A stretch of 64,000 nt of DNA from Hypholoma sublateritium FD-334 SS-4 (taxonomy: Eukaryota > Basidiomycota > Agaricomycetes > Agaricales > Strophariaceae): assembly GCA_000827495.1 (NCBI GenBank), contig KN817544.1, forward strand, positions 308,505 to 372,504, read 5' to 3'. The notes below the pieces were generated by a model, which worked only from the letters and a program-made list of their open reading frames with translations, was not told the DNA's origin and did not search any database. Below, in pieces: positions 1 to 11,960 of this stretch. Position 1 is the first letter of the stretch; each line of letters begins with the position of its first letter. Both the position numbers and the translations under genes were made by a program.

Positions 1-2631
1 CAATGCGCTTTGGACTCTCGCAACAGAACCTGCACTTGGTCGAAGAGATGTTGGCAAGTGTATCGCACCCCGAATCACCCAAGTATGGCCAGCACTACTC
101 TGCCGAGGAGATCATAGAGACCTTCAAGCCAAGCAACGAGACCATTGAGGCCGTGACCAACTGGCTTACGGACGCAGGTATCTCCCGCGATCGCCTTCGT
201 CTGTCAATCAATAAAGGATGGATCCACGTTAACGCCAGCACGGCAGAAGTGGAGGATCTTCTCAAAACGGAATACCATATATACACCCACCCTTCTGGCG
301 CTCAACAGCTCGGTAAATACTTGCAGAAATTTATCATGCAAAAAAATATGGCGTTGATTACATTTATTGTTAAGGATGCCACAATTATTCTGTGCCTGCT
401 CATGTACAGGGGCACATCGACCTCATCAAGCCTACAGTTCAGTTCAACCACCGAGCAGGAGCAAACCTCGAGCGCAGAAGAGTCAAGCCCCTGCCCAATA
501 TCGTCAGCGGTCCTGTCGTCACCAGCACGGATGCATCTATACCTGCTAACTTGGCCAACTGCGACAGTCAAATAACCCTTGCTTGCCTGCGCGCCCTATA
601 CGGCATCGACTACACACCGGTAGCAACAGACAAGAATACATTCGGAATCGGTATGTTGATACAGAATTATTCTATTTTCTGGGTCTGATTATCTGTCGCC
701 TATAGTTGAATTTACCCCTCAGGCTTTCCTTCCTGGGGACCTTGACCTGTTTTTCAAGTAAGCTGAACCCTTTGACCCAATTTTCTTATGAATTTGACCT
801 GTTTCTAAAACATAGGAATTTTGCCCCGAACATGGTCGGAGTCAGGCCGATCCCTGTTCTTATTGATGGGGCCGTTGTTCAGAATTTCTCTCAAAGCTTC
901 AACTTCAACGGGGAAAGTGACCTTGATTTGCAATATGGGATGGGTTTGACTGCACCTCAGCCTGTTACCCTTCTCCAAACCGGTGATCTTTCACAGGGTC
1001 AGTGAGGTTTCTGTTAAACAGTCCTATTTAACAGTTAGACTCACGGGAAACTCAGGTGCTGGATTTGACAACTGGCTCGATGCCATCGATGGCTCATTTT
1101 GCACCTTCGATGGAGGGGACGACCCTGAACAGGTTAGCTCTTGTCCGTTGAATATTTGGGCAATATATACTTAATCGTGCGCATGTAGGATGGAATTTAC
1201 CCCGATGCAGCTGGGTGTAAGTCTTTTTTAAACCTGGACGCACCTTTTATCTGAGCTATCATTAGCCCCGGATTCATGTGGGATTCTCGTACCTCCCAAT
1301 GTCGTGTCAATTTCGTATGGACAGGACGAAGCCACCGCCAGTGCACACTATGCCAACAGGCAATGTACGGAATATGCTAAGGTAACCTTGGATGTTATAC
1401 CATAACGCTGGACCATAGCTCACAGGTCCAGCTTGGAATGCTAGGAACCACCGTTGTTTACAGCACTGGCGATGATGGTGTTGCTGGCTTCAATGATGCT
1501 TGTCTGGATGTAAATGGTATGTATTTTATTGTTTCGCATTTGCATTGTAGATTCATAAACAATAAATGTAACACACAGACAACGAAGTTGGCACGGGCGG
1601 CACAACCTTCAATCCTGAATTTCCTGTAGGAGGCCCCTTATAACAGTCACCCAATACCGACTTATCTTTAAATATAGGCTACGTGCCCTTTCGTCACGGC
1701 TGTCGGTGCAACTCAGATCAACCCAGGAAACACCGTCAATGACCCCGAAGGAGCATGTGAGCAGGTTATCTTTTCTGGAGGAGGATTCTCCAACATTTTC
1801 GCGTAGGTGACATTTCTTTTGTACATTGCATGGTATCAGACTAACATAGTAATACATAGTATGCCATCGTATCAGGCACTTGCTGTCAGCGCATATGAAA
1901 GTGCACACCTCAACCCATCTCCTTTCCTAGCCGGCACCTTCAACACTAGTGGCGTAAGTATCGGTTCAAACGTATCCAAGTCGCAACCAAATTCATCTTG
2001 AAGGGCTGTAGTCGCGTGCATTTCCCGATATCTCCGCAAATGGGTAGGTGGTTATTCTGATAAATCAAGGTCATTGATTGACTTGTCTTACTATAGAGCG
2101 AATTATGTCATTGGTTAGTCGCGCGCTTTCCTTGATATTATGTTTGAAGGCTAATTGTGAAATAGGCATTGACGGCGTCCTTGGCTTGGTATTCGGCACG
2201 TCAGCCTCTGCACCTGTTGTTGCGTCTATGATAACCTTGATCAACGACGCTCGTATCGCAAGTGGGAAGGGACCAGTTGGATTTATCAACCACATCGTGC
2301 GTTTATTCTTGTGTGGCATATTCACTGAATCAACGAATCTTTTCCCATTAGCTGTACTCTCCTATATTCGCACCGGCTTTTAATGACATCACCATGGGAG
2401 GTAACCACGGATGCGGTATGTCTGTATATATTCTAAGTAGACTTCAAAAATTAACAGGTATATTCATCAACTTAGGCACCCCCGGATTCAATGCGTAAGT
2501 AGCAAATTTTCTTCCTTTTGGTTTATACTGATGCAACTCATAATCCTAGAACCAAAGGATGGGATCCAGTCACTGGTGTTGGTACACCCAACTTCCCTCG
2601 CCTTCTTGACATCTTCAAGTCTCTCCCTTGA
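1..2631 (+). CDS. Secreted sedolisin-type serine peptidase (S53, tripeptidyl-peptidase-like), 5' end off the window
   Basis: This is an acid serine-carboxyl peptidase that degrades extracellular protein. The first exon reads as the pro-kumamolisin activation domain (SPKYGQHYSAEEI, then a WINVNAS-like block). The signal peptide and true start lie left of the window, so the ATG at 3 is probably internal. Two introns resolve clearly at 313-374 and 651-705, giving CHNYSVPAHVQGHID and then EFTPQAFLPGDLD. The catalytic Glu and Asp sit in ESDLDLQYG (about 933-960), the oxyanion Asp region in STGDDGVAGF (about 1459-1490), and the nucleophile Ser in FGTSASAP (about 2195-2218). The C-terminal calcium-site region reads WDPVTGVGTPNFPRL and the stop is at 2629-2631. 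At least eight further short introns are needed, and not every boundary was fixed. No in-frame disruption is forced, so the gene looks intact. The family assignment is firm; the tripeptidyl versus endopeptidase subtype is not. Confidence 0.9.
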
Positions 2632-2969
2632 AGAGGCTTGAACTATGTCAATTATTAACATAACTTCGAGTGGGGCCAAATAGTGTATTTTAAAGTATCT
2701 CGACGTCTTGTAGTATCTTCATAAATGACTGTAGAATTGGAAAGACGGTATGGGATTGTGTAAGACATCTTTTGTTTTGTTAACTGGCCAGCCAGGTAAC
2801 AGGTTGTTTTGCGTGTCGATATTTGGCCATGGTTGGTTCAGCAGGTCAGCCACGTCCGATTTTGAAATTGGCAGTGGCCTCATCACGATATTATCCTTCT
2901 CGCCAACGATCTCATGATCTTATAGTATCATTGCTGAATACTGCAAGAGACACTTACTATCTTACCCTT

Positions 2970-4271
2970 ATGTCGACTGAAACTGCTCCAGAGTTGGCGG
3001 TGAGTACATGATACCGATTCATTGGATGAGTAACATCTCAGTCATGTCGACCAAACTCTTTAGCAAGCCTCGAGCAGTGGGCTCGACCGCGCATACTCCG
3101 AAGAAACGGACGAATCACCATTTGGATCTAGCCTCGTTACACCCGAGGATGAAGGGGCTAACGTTTACAGGGGCATACATGAGCGCCTCGACACCGCGAA
3201 GTCGATCCTCGGTTACTTCGAAATGAAAGAGGTGCCACAAGAAGACAAAGGCACGGCGATTGTCAGCGAGGTGGTGAATATTGTAGAAGAGGCGAGAAAA
3301 CCAGACCATGGCGAGCTCGTTGAGTCCACGAGCGAAAAGGACGACACGGCAAGCTCCACACTTCCTGACTACATCAGGTACTACACTACTGACATGATAC
3401 AGCAGAATCGCCCGGTTATGACCGCTCTAGATTCTATCAACTCGATGGCGTCGCCGGTCTTGACCTCTTCAAGTCAGGATTCTATTCATAAACCCGGACT
3501 AGGTGTAAGTGATTTGGAACTATCGTCGGATGCTTCAAGTGCCAATTGATTATGAAGAACCTTTACACCTTGCCAAACGATCACATAGTTGTGGAGTCAC
3601 GGTCGAACAACTTGGAGGCAAGTCCAGAGGTGAGTTTCCATTCTGCCATCGACCCCTTTATCTGACTGGGTGCGGAGATTTCGCAGGACGAAGCACGTCC
3701 GCTTATCGATTCCGATTCTATCCCTGTCATCAGAGAAAACAACTTAGGAACCAAGTTTTGGGCGAAAGAGTTGGGCCCGATGTTTAACTCGCTGACTTGC
3801 AGAGCCCTCGTTTCTATCGCAATCAGACTTATATGCTTCCTTCCTTGGTGTGTAGCTGTAGGAGGCGCTCTTCTCTTTTCTCCAGAACACCTGGAGTTGC
3901 TCGCCTTCCGCACTGGCTACTTGGAGGCTCTCTCGGGGATACGGCGCTACTCTCACTGGGCCGAATATGGGTTCCAGCATATTGCTGCCTTTTTTCTTTT
4001 CTTGGGAATTTTAACATGGATGGCACCTACCGCCGGCTTGTTATGCGCTGGGGGGCTTTTGGCTCAATTTTTCTGGGCATGGCATACCTTCCTTTTGGAT
4101 CGCAATATACCCTTGGGCGAAGACGATAGACAAACCGTATATCTGTTAGCGACAAGCACTTGGCTGAAAGACACGACCATAAATATCCAGAAGATTGGAG
4201 ACTCCTATTATGTTGCAAAGGATGATGGAAGACAGGGAAGCACAGAAATTACTGGCAATGATTCCGATTGA
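2970..4271 (+). CDS. Uncharacterised protein with acidic N-terminal half and hydrophobic C-terminal half
   Basis: Four exons join cleanly: 2970-2999, 3064-3504, 3558-3629 and 3687-4271, with introns of 64, 53 and 57 nt, all GT-AG. The 375-residue product starts MSTETAPELA. About 190 residues follow that are rich in Glu, Ser and Asp and have no recognisable domain. The last 165 residues hold three or four hydrophobic stretches (ALVSIAIRLICFLPWCVAV, HIAAFFLFLGIL, AGLLCAGGLLAQFF) and then a hydrophilic tail. I do not recognise the family. The shape suggests an organelle or endomembrane multi-pass protein with a cytosolic acidic region. The start was chosen because the first intron restores an uninterrupted frame only from this ATG. 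The gene begins about 340 bp after the S53 stop on the same strand. Confidence 0.72.
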
Positions 4272-7200
4272 AATGTTTTTTGCCCGTCCGCCGCCGCCAC
4301 TTCATGCTCAATGCTTCAATTCATACCGCCGGCTACTCAGAGTCACCTCTATAGTTCGTCGATTTTTACAGACTTTTCTTTTCCACTCGTTTACCTATTT
4401 GATTTGCCGGGAATTATGTTCCGACCATTTGCATTTCAATTCTCTCAATGGTCATCATGTGTGTCCATGTGATATAAATGGAAAGTCAATTTCCAACATA
4501 GCCACTTCTCTCCTTGAATTCCCACGCACCGGCTTAAGCGCCCACTGAAAAGCAGAACCAAGATCTCATTGCGCCGTAGCTGCTTTATACGAAGAAGAAA
4601 GTCAAGAACCTATACAGAAATAAAGAAATTTATGAACCCTGTCTTATATTGCAGTCTGAGTAGCTCGAATTGCACGATTGTAGGCATATCTTCCCAATAT
4701 ACTATACCTACACCATAGGAATGCCTTTGCAGCGTATATATCAACGCACTCATGATGTTCGTGGTTATTAGTAAGTTACGAAGCCCACATACATTCAATA
4801 TTGAGTGTCCATATAAATCTTGACAAACACATCGATACCAAGCCACTCGACTCGAACCACTTAGTGACCCCTTAATGGAAGACTCGGAGCGGCACAATGA
4901 CTTTCGCGGAATATTACGAGCCATCTGCTTATCACACCTTTTTTTAGACAGTCCCTGGAGACATCGACCCTTTCAGCCTCTCTTACTCTGGGGAATTTTC
5001 TGCTATCATGAACTGAACCAAATCCCTTCCGATTCACCAACCCCGACCACTCTCCGCAGATCGATCTTCCTGGTTAAATGGAGACAGCTTTGCCTCTTGT
5101 TTGAGACCATGAGATAGTACAATATTAGCCATGGGAGATATATGTACCAAATCACGCTTCTTAGACGCTTGCTATGTGCTGTATGTCTTTGGTCTGTCGA
5201 GCGTACTTTGGTGGAGAAGGTGAGAGAGAATCCTTTATCTTTCGTCTCCAACCCCTATTTCTCCCGGAACATTTTCGGTCTGTTTGGAAGCGAGGTAACG
5301 CGAGGTGATTTTACCTTCACATGAAATAGACATTGTTTGGATTGACCGCATGACATTGTAGCCTAAGGACGCTGAGTGCAGAGCGTCAATCATGCCGGCT
5401 GCTGAAATATGACAACAGGAAACTAGGCAGAGGCATTTATCTAATCGGCAGAAATCCCCGATAACAACGCCTCTACCTTGCTTCTACCTGTCTTTCTTCC
5501 TCAGAATTGACATTTGAATGACACCATTTTCCGCACCGCACAATTGTATAATCTCCGGTAATGGCATGATATCGTCTATCTCGAATTCTAGCCCGATCTA
5601 CAGGTACTATTCTGTTATGCCGGTATCGTGGGTCGTCTGTCTTTGATATTGACTGCAGCTGGCCCACCGATAACAAAAAAAGGCGGCGTTCTATGAGCTC
5701 GAAGCGTGAGCAAGTTTGAACCACGTCGAACCTGTGAGGTAGCCTAGAAAAACAACGCAGTCTAGCCCACCATCGACCACCCTGACCGTGATAGCGGGAT
5801 GATCCTCGTAGCTTTGCTCTGATCTCCTCGTAGATAGCAAGTCTATATTTTCTGTTCAAGCGGTGGTCGCGGGAACGCGCGCGTACCAGAATAAATACCA
5901 CCTCCTGCAGCTACTCGGACAATTCTTGACGCCCATCTTCTAGGATCGAGTGCAAGTGCGGGGGCAGGTAATAAAGTTTATATTGATTATTAAGGGACAG
6001 CTATATAGTAAATCGTAAGTTGCAGCTACTCGAGGCCGACCGGAGAAACCGCGGCGACGTGTCCGCCCGTCAAGGAAAAAGGCAATAAATCAATTTGCTT
6101 CTCGACACTCGGAGATCGCAATTGTTTCAGTTTACGGATATCCTCTTGCAACGCGCGGAAATCTCGTAGAAACCAGTACCTCGAGGGTGATGCCGCGGCC
6201 AATTCGTGCTCAGGACATTATGCAAGCATAGTGATGCTGATCCTGGAAGCGGCGTCAGGGATTTTTTCCGCTTGCTAGCGCCATCATAAGAATGATACAA
6301 AACGGCGAAAGCGAAGAGACCACTTCACAGAAAAACCTCCGGCAGAAGACCAAAAGATCTGGAGTATTCCGATACCGATATAAATGTGACGTTCCGTCGA
6401 GACCACTATAGGTTAGGGTTTTTGTCCGGGAACGGACGCGCCTAGAACGCCGACGAAGGCTCCAAACAGGAACTTGGAACCACGACCGAACCACGACACG
6501 CTACAGAACCTTTGAATAAAAACGTGTACGCCACGTACAATCAATTCAAGAGCGAAGCGAAGGAGCGAAGGGTCTAAAACTGGTGTGGGGAGAGTCAAAT
6601 ACCCCACAGGAACAAAGCGCGACAGACAACCGACGACACGCACACAGTAACACGCTTCGAGTTGAATATTGTCTGCGTCTAGTTATTTGTCGCCACAGGC
6701 GAATCCAATTTTGTCAACAAAATCGAACCAGTGAAAGAAAGGTGTGATTATACTATCAAAAGCCAACGATTGCGGGAAAACACATGACATTTTGGCGACG
6801 AAGCTCCTGTATAGTTCCATGCAGAGGATGAGAAAGGTTCCTTCGAAATGAAAACTGACAGATCAGAGACCAATTTGAGCGAGTAAGAAGACTCTTTCAA
6901 GCGAGAGGCAAATCATGAGATTCAAAGGAGACACAGGCAAAGAAGCAAAGCAACTCTAGGTGACTTTGCTAGCAAGGCAGGGCCAGACGTCCTGGCATTT
7001 ACATACCTCACATGATAAGAACCCACGTAGCTGCGGTCGCTCGTCGGAGAGGGTAACACCACTTTGGACAGGAATATGAGCGAACCAAGCTGATTCGTAT
7101 TGTTGACTATCTAAAAAACGAGGGTTGCATCAGCTTTTGATCAGGAAAACAGTAGGTTGAGTATAGGTCAGAAGGAAGGCAACGGGAGTATCCACATGGG

Positions 7201-8788
7201 GTTTTGCGCTCTCGGACAAATGAACACTGAGTGCTCGACATCCGTGGTAGTTTTCATCAGGAAGAAAAAAGAAAGCAGAAGTAGAGACGACAGCAAGACG
7301 TGAGCTTACCACATATGATGAATTCTTCATAATTATCGAAGAAGGTAGCGCAAACCGCGATTACATCGACCACCACATATGAGAACAATTGCAAAGAAAA
7401 TTGCATAGACGGCCGCTAACAGCCGTATACAATCAGCACCAGGTGACAGACGACGCCCTCTTTACTGATCGACGTCGTAGTCGAAGCACAGCGCATGTCC
7501 TTAGTTCTCGCATGAGGCACAATCTATGACAGGAATGTATTAGTGCCACATTCGCAGCGGTTCACATTCAAAGGCGGGTTTAATAAAGATCAGAAGGAAG
7601 GCAACGGAAAAATCCACACGGTTTTGCGCTCTCGGGTTTTGCATCCGTAGACTGCTTTACATCCGAAATGATTTCATCATGGAAAAGTACTAGGAATGGA
7701 ATGGATGGGTTCAATGTGACTTACCATTGTTCTCTGAGTTCAAACTCTTGCTTAGTTCGAGGAGTAGCGGTGTACCATAGGTTTTGCTTTCATACTCGCA
7801 GGTGTCACATTCTCAGATGTTTAATGATCCGTGGTAGAGCCAGCGAAAAAAAGTGTGGTATGAATGGGAAGTGAGAAAGAGGAGGACGAGCCTTTTTTCA
7901 GCGGTAAAAAGATTTGGTCACGAGCCATGGTTATGTACAGTTCCATATTGATGTTCTCACGGGATGTTCTCACGGACCCACTGGCAACTTGAAAATGCTG
8001 ACAACTATTCACGCTCGCCGAAGACGACCATTTGTTTTGCTACCGATCTACGGGGTATTGCATTATCGACAAGATAGTGTAGGGTATAGATATAATGACG
8101 TCGTAGCAGAAAAAAAAGGAGCAAGACAACAAAAATGGAGCAAAAAGGAATAACAATAAACTGCACTACAAAAGGAGGGTGGTACTGCGAGAAAACATCT
8201 TGGACAAAACTATACCTCCCCTTGTATGCACGTAGCACCGATTCGACCTGAGCAAAGCGTCTAATGCCACATCCTAACAGAGTGCAATGATATGTAAAGC
8301 ACGAAGGAAACGACAGTGGCGTGTGTAGTACATATTGTCTGTGATTGGGTATCTCTGTGCGCATACGTAGCCAACTTGCCCCACCTCGCCTCTGTACATA
8401 CCGAAAGAGAGTGCGGGGTACATACAAAGAAGAGGTAGGAGATGGAAGTGAGAGGTCGACAGGTCGACTCCACGTGCAGGCAGTGTAAAATGGTGTGTGG
8501 TGAGAAGTATAAGTATAGAACGGAAAGTGGTCCAAAAGTCCGATGTAAATCCGCCGGTAGAGGGGCTCACATGCTGCGGAGAGGTGGCGCCGATGTCCAG
8601 ACGCAGGTCCAGCAACAGGAAGGGACAGATATGCCAGAGGGTGCGGTGTGTTATGCTATGGTGGGTGTGATATGGCGCAAATGATTATAGGAATTGTTCT
8701 TTTGATAAAGCGATGTGGTCGTTAATGCGTCAATGGCGAACCATCCAAGAAATATGAGTGTATAATACTCAATATATCGACTGCGCAT
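4272..8788. other. Gene-poor stretch
   Basis: No ORF here shows a recognisable motif or joins to another through plausible splice sites. The longest (minus 5473-5901, minus 8005-8535) are rich in Arg, Tyr and His and lack domain character. The stretch holds one clear pair of direct repeats (about 7164-7213 and 7587-7635). It may be decayed mobile DNA, but no terminal repeats or transposase motifs were seen. Confidence 0.6.
7164..7635. repeat. Pair of about 50-bp direct repeats about 423 bp apart
   Basis: The first copy (about 7164-7213) and the second (about 7587-7635) share the words TCAGAAGGAAGGCAACGG, ATCCACA and GGTTTTGCGCTCTCGG, with a few substitutions and small indels between them. 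They lie in the same orientation inside the gene-poor region and are not part of a coding frame. They could be flanks or internal parts of a small decayed element. Confidence 0.6.
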
Positions 8789-9697
8789 CTATAGCAGCGA
8801 TACCGTAGCAGATACCAAAACCAAAACACCAGCGCTTATCGCGCTCTTCGTCCAATGACGTCCCAGTGCCTCCGGGGCATTTGAGGTAGTGACTGGTTCA
8901 GGTTCGGAACGCCTTGACACTGACGAAGATGAAGCGGCAGTTAAAAGGTTCTCGGTTGGAAGCATGTTCGGCGTCGCTGAAACCAAGAATTGGGGAGCAA
9001 GAGGAGACCCGTCGAATTGGAACATGTGGAGCTTGAAGCCTTGCGTAGGATCCTGGAAGATTCTCCAACTTTGATAGTACTCCGTAAGGTTGTAAGACTC
9101 GACGAAATTGGAATTAGCTGCGCAGGGGTCTTGAATCTGTTGGAATCCATCACCCAGCGGTACCATGCTGATTGAACCGTTCGTATTCAAGGTGTACGTT
9201 CCATGGACCCAGCCAATGACCCCGGTGATGCAAGTTGGCTCAGAGCCTGACAGAATCATAAGGATTTAACAAGAATGTCGTGAATCTGTTAACTTACCAT
9301 TTGAGTTGAACCGGTATCTCGCAATCTCGTAAAACCCATCAGCGGAGCTGCCAGGATCATTTCAGTTTTTTTTTCTCGATAACAGAAGGGAATATATGAA
9401 CTCACAAGGAGTAAGATATGCCGGTAGTTTTAGGATAGTTGAAGGTCATGTTTGCAGGGGCTGCAAAGCCCTAAACCACCAACAAAAAGGAGGTACACTG
9501 TTAGACAACTGCTCCATACCGGCCTCAAAAGTTCGACTCACCGAACCCGTCTGGACGGCCTTGCTACCTGAGCTCCACGTTCCAACAATAACTGTGGCAT
9601 TGTGTATACTGTCGTATACGATGGGTGTGCTGCCCTGCGCGAACGAGGTGCCAACTAGTGATGCAAGCACCACTGTGAGAAGAGAGGGAATGATCAT
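8789..9697 (-). CDS. ROT1: ROT1, ER-membrane chaperone for protein folding and cell-wall glucan synthesis
   Basis: Rot1 is a fungal ER chaperone needed for folding of glycoproteins and for beta-1,6-glucan and wall integrity. Four exons on the minus strand: 9697-9542, 9470-9406, 9347-9298 and 9246-8789, giving 242 residues. The N-terminus is a signal peptide (MIIPSLLTVVLASLVGTSFA). The family signature follows: VGTWSSGSKAVQTGS, GFAAPANMTFNYP, FSADGFYEIARYRFN, then GSEPTCITGVIGWVHGTY, GDGFQQIQDPCA and FQFDGSPLAPQF. The last 20 or so residues are hydrophobic (SAGVLVLVSATVSLL), fitting a C-terminal membrane anchor. Introns are 50-71 nt. The acceptor of the first intron was set at TTTAG before GGCTTTGCA because the alternative CAG brings in a stop at once. 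Asn-X-Ser/Thr sites are present, as expected for a luminal protein. Confidence 0.95.
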
Positions 9698-10536
9698 GTT
9701 CGAGATGGGCCGACAGTCGATTGAGGAGATGTAGCACTGGGCGGTGAGTACGGAGGACCTTTGGAAGGGAGTCGAATCGAAAAAGGGTGGCGACAGCGAG
9801 AAGAAGGAAGGGAGGACGGTGACGACGCTCAAGTTGGTGGGAATGCAACGAGTGGAGTTCTGATGTTTGTCTTTATTTGGCCGCTCCTTGTTCTGCTTCG
9901 CTCTCAATTATGTAACGTCGGACCGGCGGTTCAGTAGAGGCTAAACTTGGGCTAAACACGCTAAACACAAGACAAGGGGAAAGAAAAACTAAGATGGATG
10001 TAATCCGTTGAGATAAACTGACTGGTGCACTTCAAGGCCCTACCTACACATTATTATTGCATCAGTTCATGTTGCTACCTGTGCTAATACCGATCACCGG
10101 TCGACGCCCGACGTTCAACATTTCACCCGCTGTGGATCAACGACACTTCAAATCGACAAGTGGGTCGACTAGGTTCACATGTCTGATGCTGGTGTTGATA
10201 GCAAGAAAATAGATAGTGGATCTATAACAGTAGTACCTAAAATACAAATTTGAAGTCTGAAACTTCAATGGTACGTGCGTCCGCAAATGACTGATACACG
10301 ACTCGCCGGAAGCGAGCCAAGAGTGCGTAAGTGCTCTATTATGTTCACTGGCAAAGGGATGGGGGGATATAACAACAAGGGAAGGATCGAAGCAAACGAC
10401 ATGGACCACATTGGGGATTCCTGAGACGAATTCGGAGAAATAGATTGGACAGTCCACGTCGTCTCACTCTTGGGCAAGGAACCGATGACAGAGGGACGCA
10501 ATGCGAGTACGCCATGTGCAGCCTGCATCGACTTCC
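9698..10536. other. Region between ROT1 and the proteasome gene, 5' of ROT1 and 3' of beta-6
   Basis: This holds the upstream side of ROT1 and the downstream side of the proteasome subunit. A minus frame at 10265-10528 is open but lies past the stop of the proteasome gene (TAA at 10537-10539) and is not part of it. I see no other gene. Confidence 0.6.
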
Positions 10537-11960
10537 TTAGTCCCTTTTTAGCTCCTTTCTGATGACGAAAACTCTTTCGCCGTCATTCGTGGCAGTTAGC
10601 TCTTGAATTCCGCGCATGTTCAACAGACTTTGCAGGGAGCTGCTATTGTTGGCAAGAACGACGTAGATCTCCAGACCATCTCCGACCTATAAAGGAAAGG
10701 AGACGTTAGTATGATGTAGTACAGGCTAACCGATCAGGAAGGGAAGTTTGGAGCAAAAGTATGATAGGATGGTCGAAAATAAGATTGTGTCAGGTACCAG
10801 GTGATTCGTGAATGGCGCAACGGCAAATAGAGAAATAAACTGTCAGAAAAGAGACGAACCTCGATGTGTCGTTCTGTTGCGCCGGTGAATGAGTCGATCA
10901 CGAGGGGAAGCACGGTTGACAAAGGCAAATGTTTTGGGAACGATGCGCCTGGTGCGGCTGTTTGATTCTTGAAGTAGATCTAGAGAGAAAAAACAACAGA
11001 GTCAATAATTGCATCAACGAGCCTTGAAGCAAAACAAATTGGAAGGGGGGTAAGTAGCATAGATTTAAATGCGAGGAGACGGTGCGAAATCGGTAAAGGA
11101 TCGGATGCCGACTGATTGGTAGTGAGCACGAGGACTCGCGCTTCCCGTGTCATCTCCGGTTCGTCTGTGTTCGAAATATTATATTCACCTGATTGTCTAG
11201 GAACGGTTGAACTAGTGATTGAGCTGCACCTGCGGCACGGCACGCTTCGCGTTCGTACGAACCGACAGGATCGAACGAGTAAACCGCGCCAGTTCCTATC
11301 GGAACAAATAAGAGACGTGTAAGCGCCATGAATCAAGACAAAAGAGGAAAAAATAGCTGAGCATATGAATTATCGGACCGATTTGAACTGGTGATACAAG
11401 CAAACGTCGCCCATCGAGAATGTGTAAGAAATGAACGTACCATCTTCTTCAATCCCACCTAGGATGTTATATACATAGTACGGAAAGAAGCGGCGAGCGT
11501 AGAGCATGGTTTGAATGAGGCGTGCGATTGCGCGTATGGGCATGTCTTTGGCATGCGCATGTCTGTACCACTGTATACCGTACGATCACACCAGTTAAAT
11601 ATATGTGGCTAAAAAGAACAGGACTGTGTACGTACCTCCAAGCGCTGTCTTACTTTCTTTACAAACATATTGCCATCTGCAGCAAACCCGTTTACAGCTA
11701 ATGTGGCCTTATCTGTTCTGTTGGCGGGCGATCGAAATTAGCAAGGGCATGAAGAGGAAGGTGTTAGAGGACGATGAGCTGACGTACAACCGAAAGACCT
11801 TTGGGGCGTATCTCGTTTGTATGCTGTAGCCTTCGCTTTGCCTGGTATCACCGGCAATGACGGTGAAGTCAGCGCCAGCAATGGCCAAGATTGTTCCTCC
11901 GTTCTCGGTGTAGGGGTTGAAGGACTGCTGAGTAGGTTGCTGGGACATTGTTGAAACCAT
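10537..11960 (-). CDS. PRE7: 20S proteasome subunit beta-6 (PSMB1/Pre7 type)
   Basis: This is a non-catalytic beta ring subunit of the 20S core. Six exons on the minus strand: 11960-11788, 11717-11636, 11570-11441, 11295-11189, 10979-10860 and 10686-10537, giving 253 residues. Hallmarks are [16 protein letters not shown] at the mature N-terminus, [72 protein letters not shown] text, [18 protein letters not shown] and the C-terminal [12 protein letters not shown] Gly-Thr occurs in GGTILAIAG, but as in other beta-6 subunits it is not the processed catalytic threonine context. Translation could begin at 11960 (MVSTMSQQ) or at 11948 (MSQQ); both preserve frame. The largest intron is 209 nt, longer than most here. 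Confidence 0.94.

Noticed and set aside
5473..5901. Minus-strand ORF of 142 codons
   Set aside because: Very rich in Arg with no motif; neighbouring frames do not extend it.
8005..8535. Minus-strand ORF of 176 codons
   Set aside because: It is rich in Tyr, His, Ser and Phe, overlaps other open frames on the same strand, and has no domain or splice partners.
10265..10528. Minus-strand ORF as a C-terminal extension of the proteasome subunit
   Set aside because: The subunit's own frame ends at TAA 10537-10539 after [11 protein letters not shown], which matches the usual family end.
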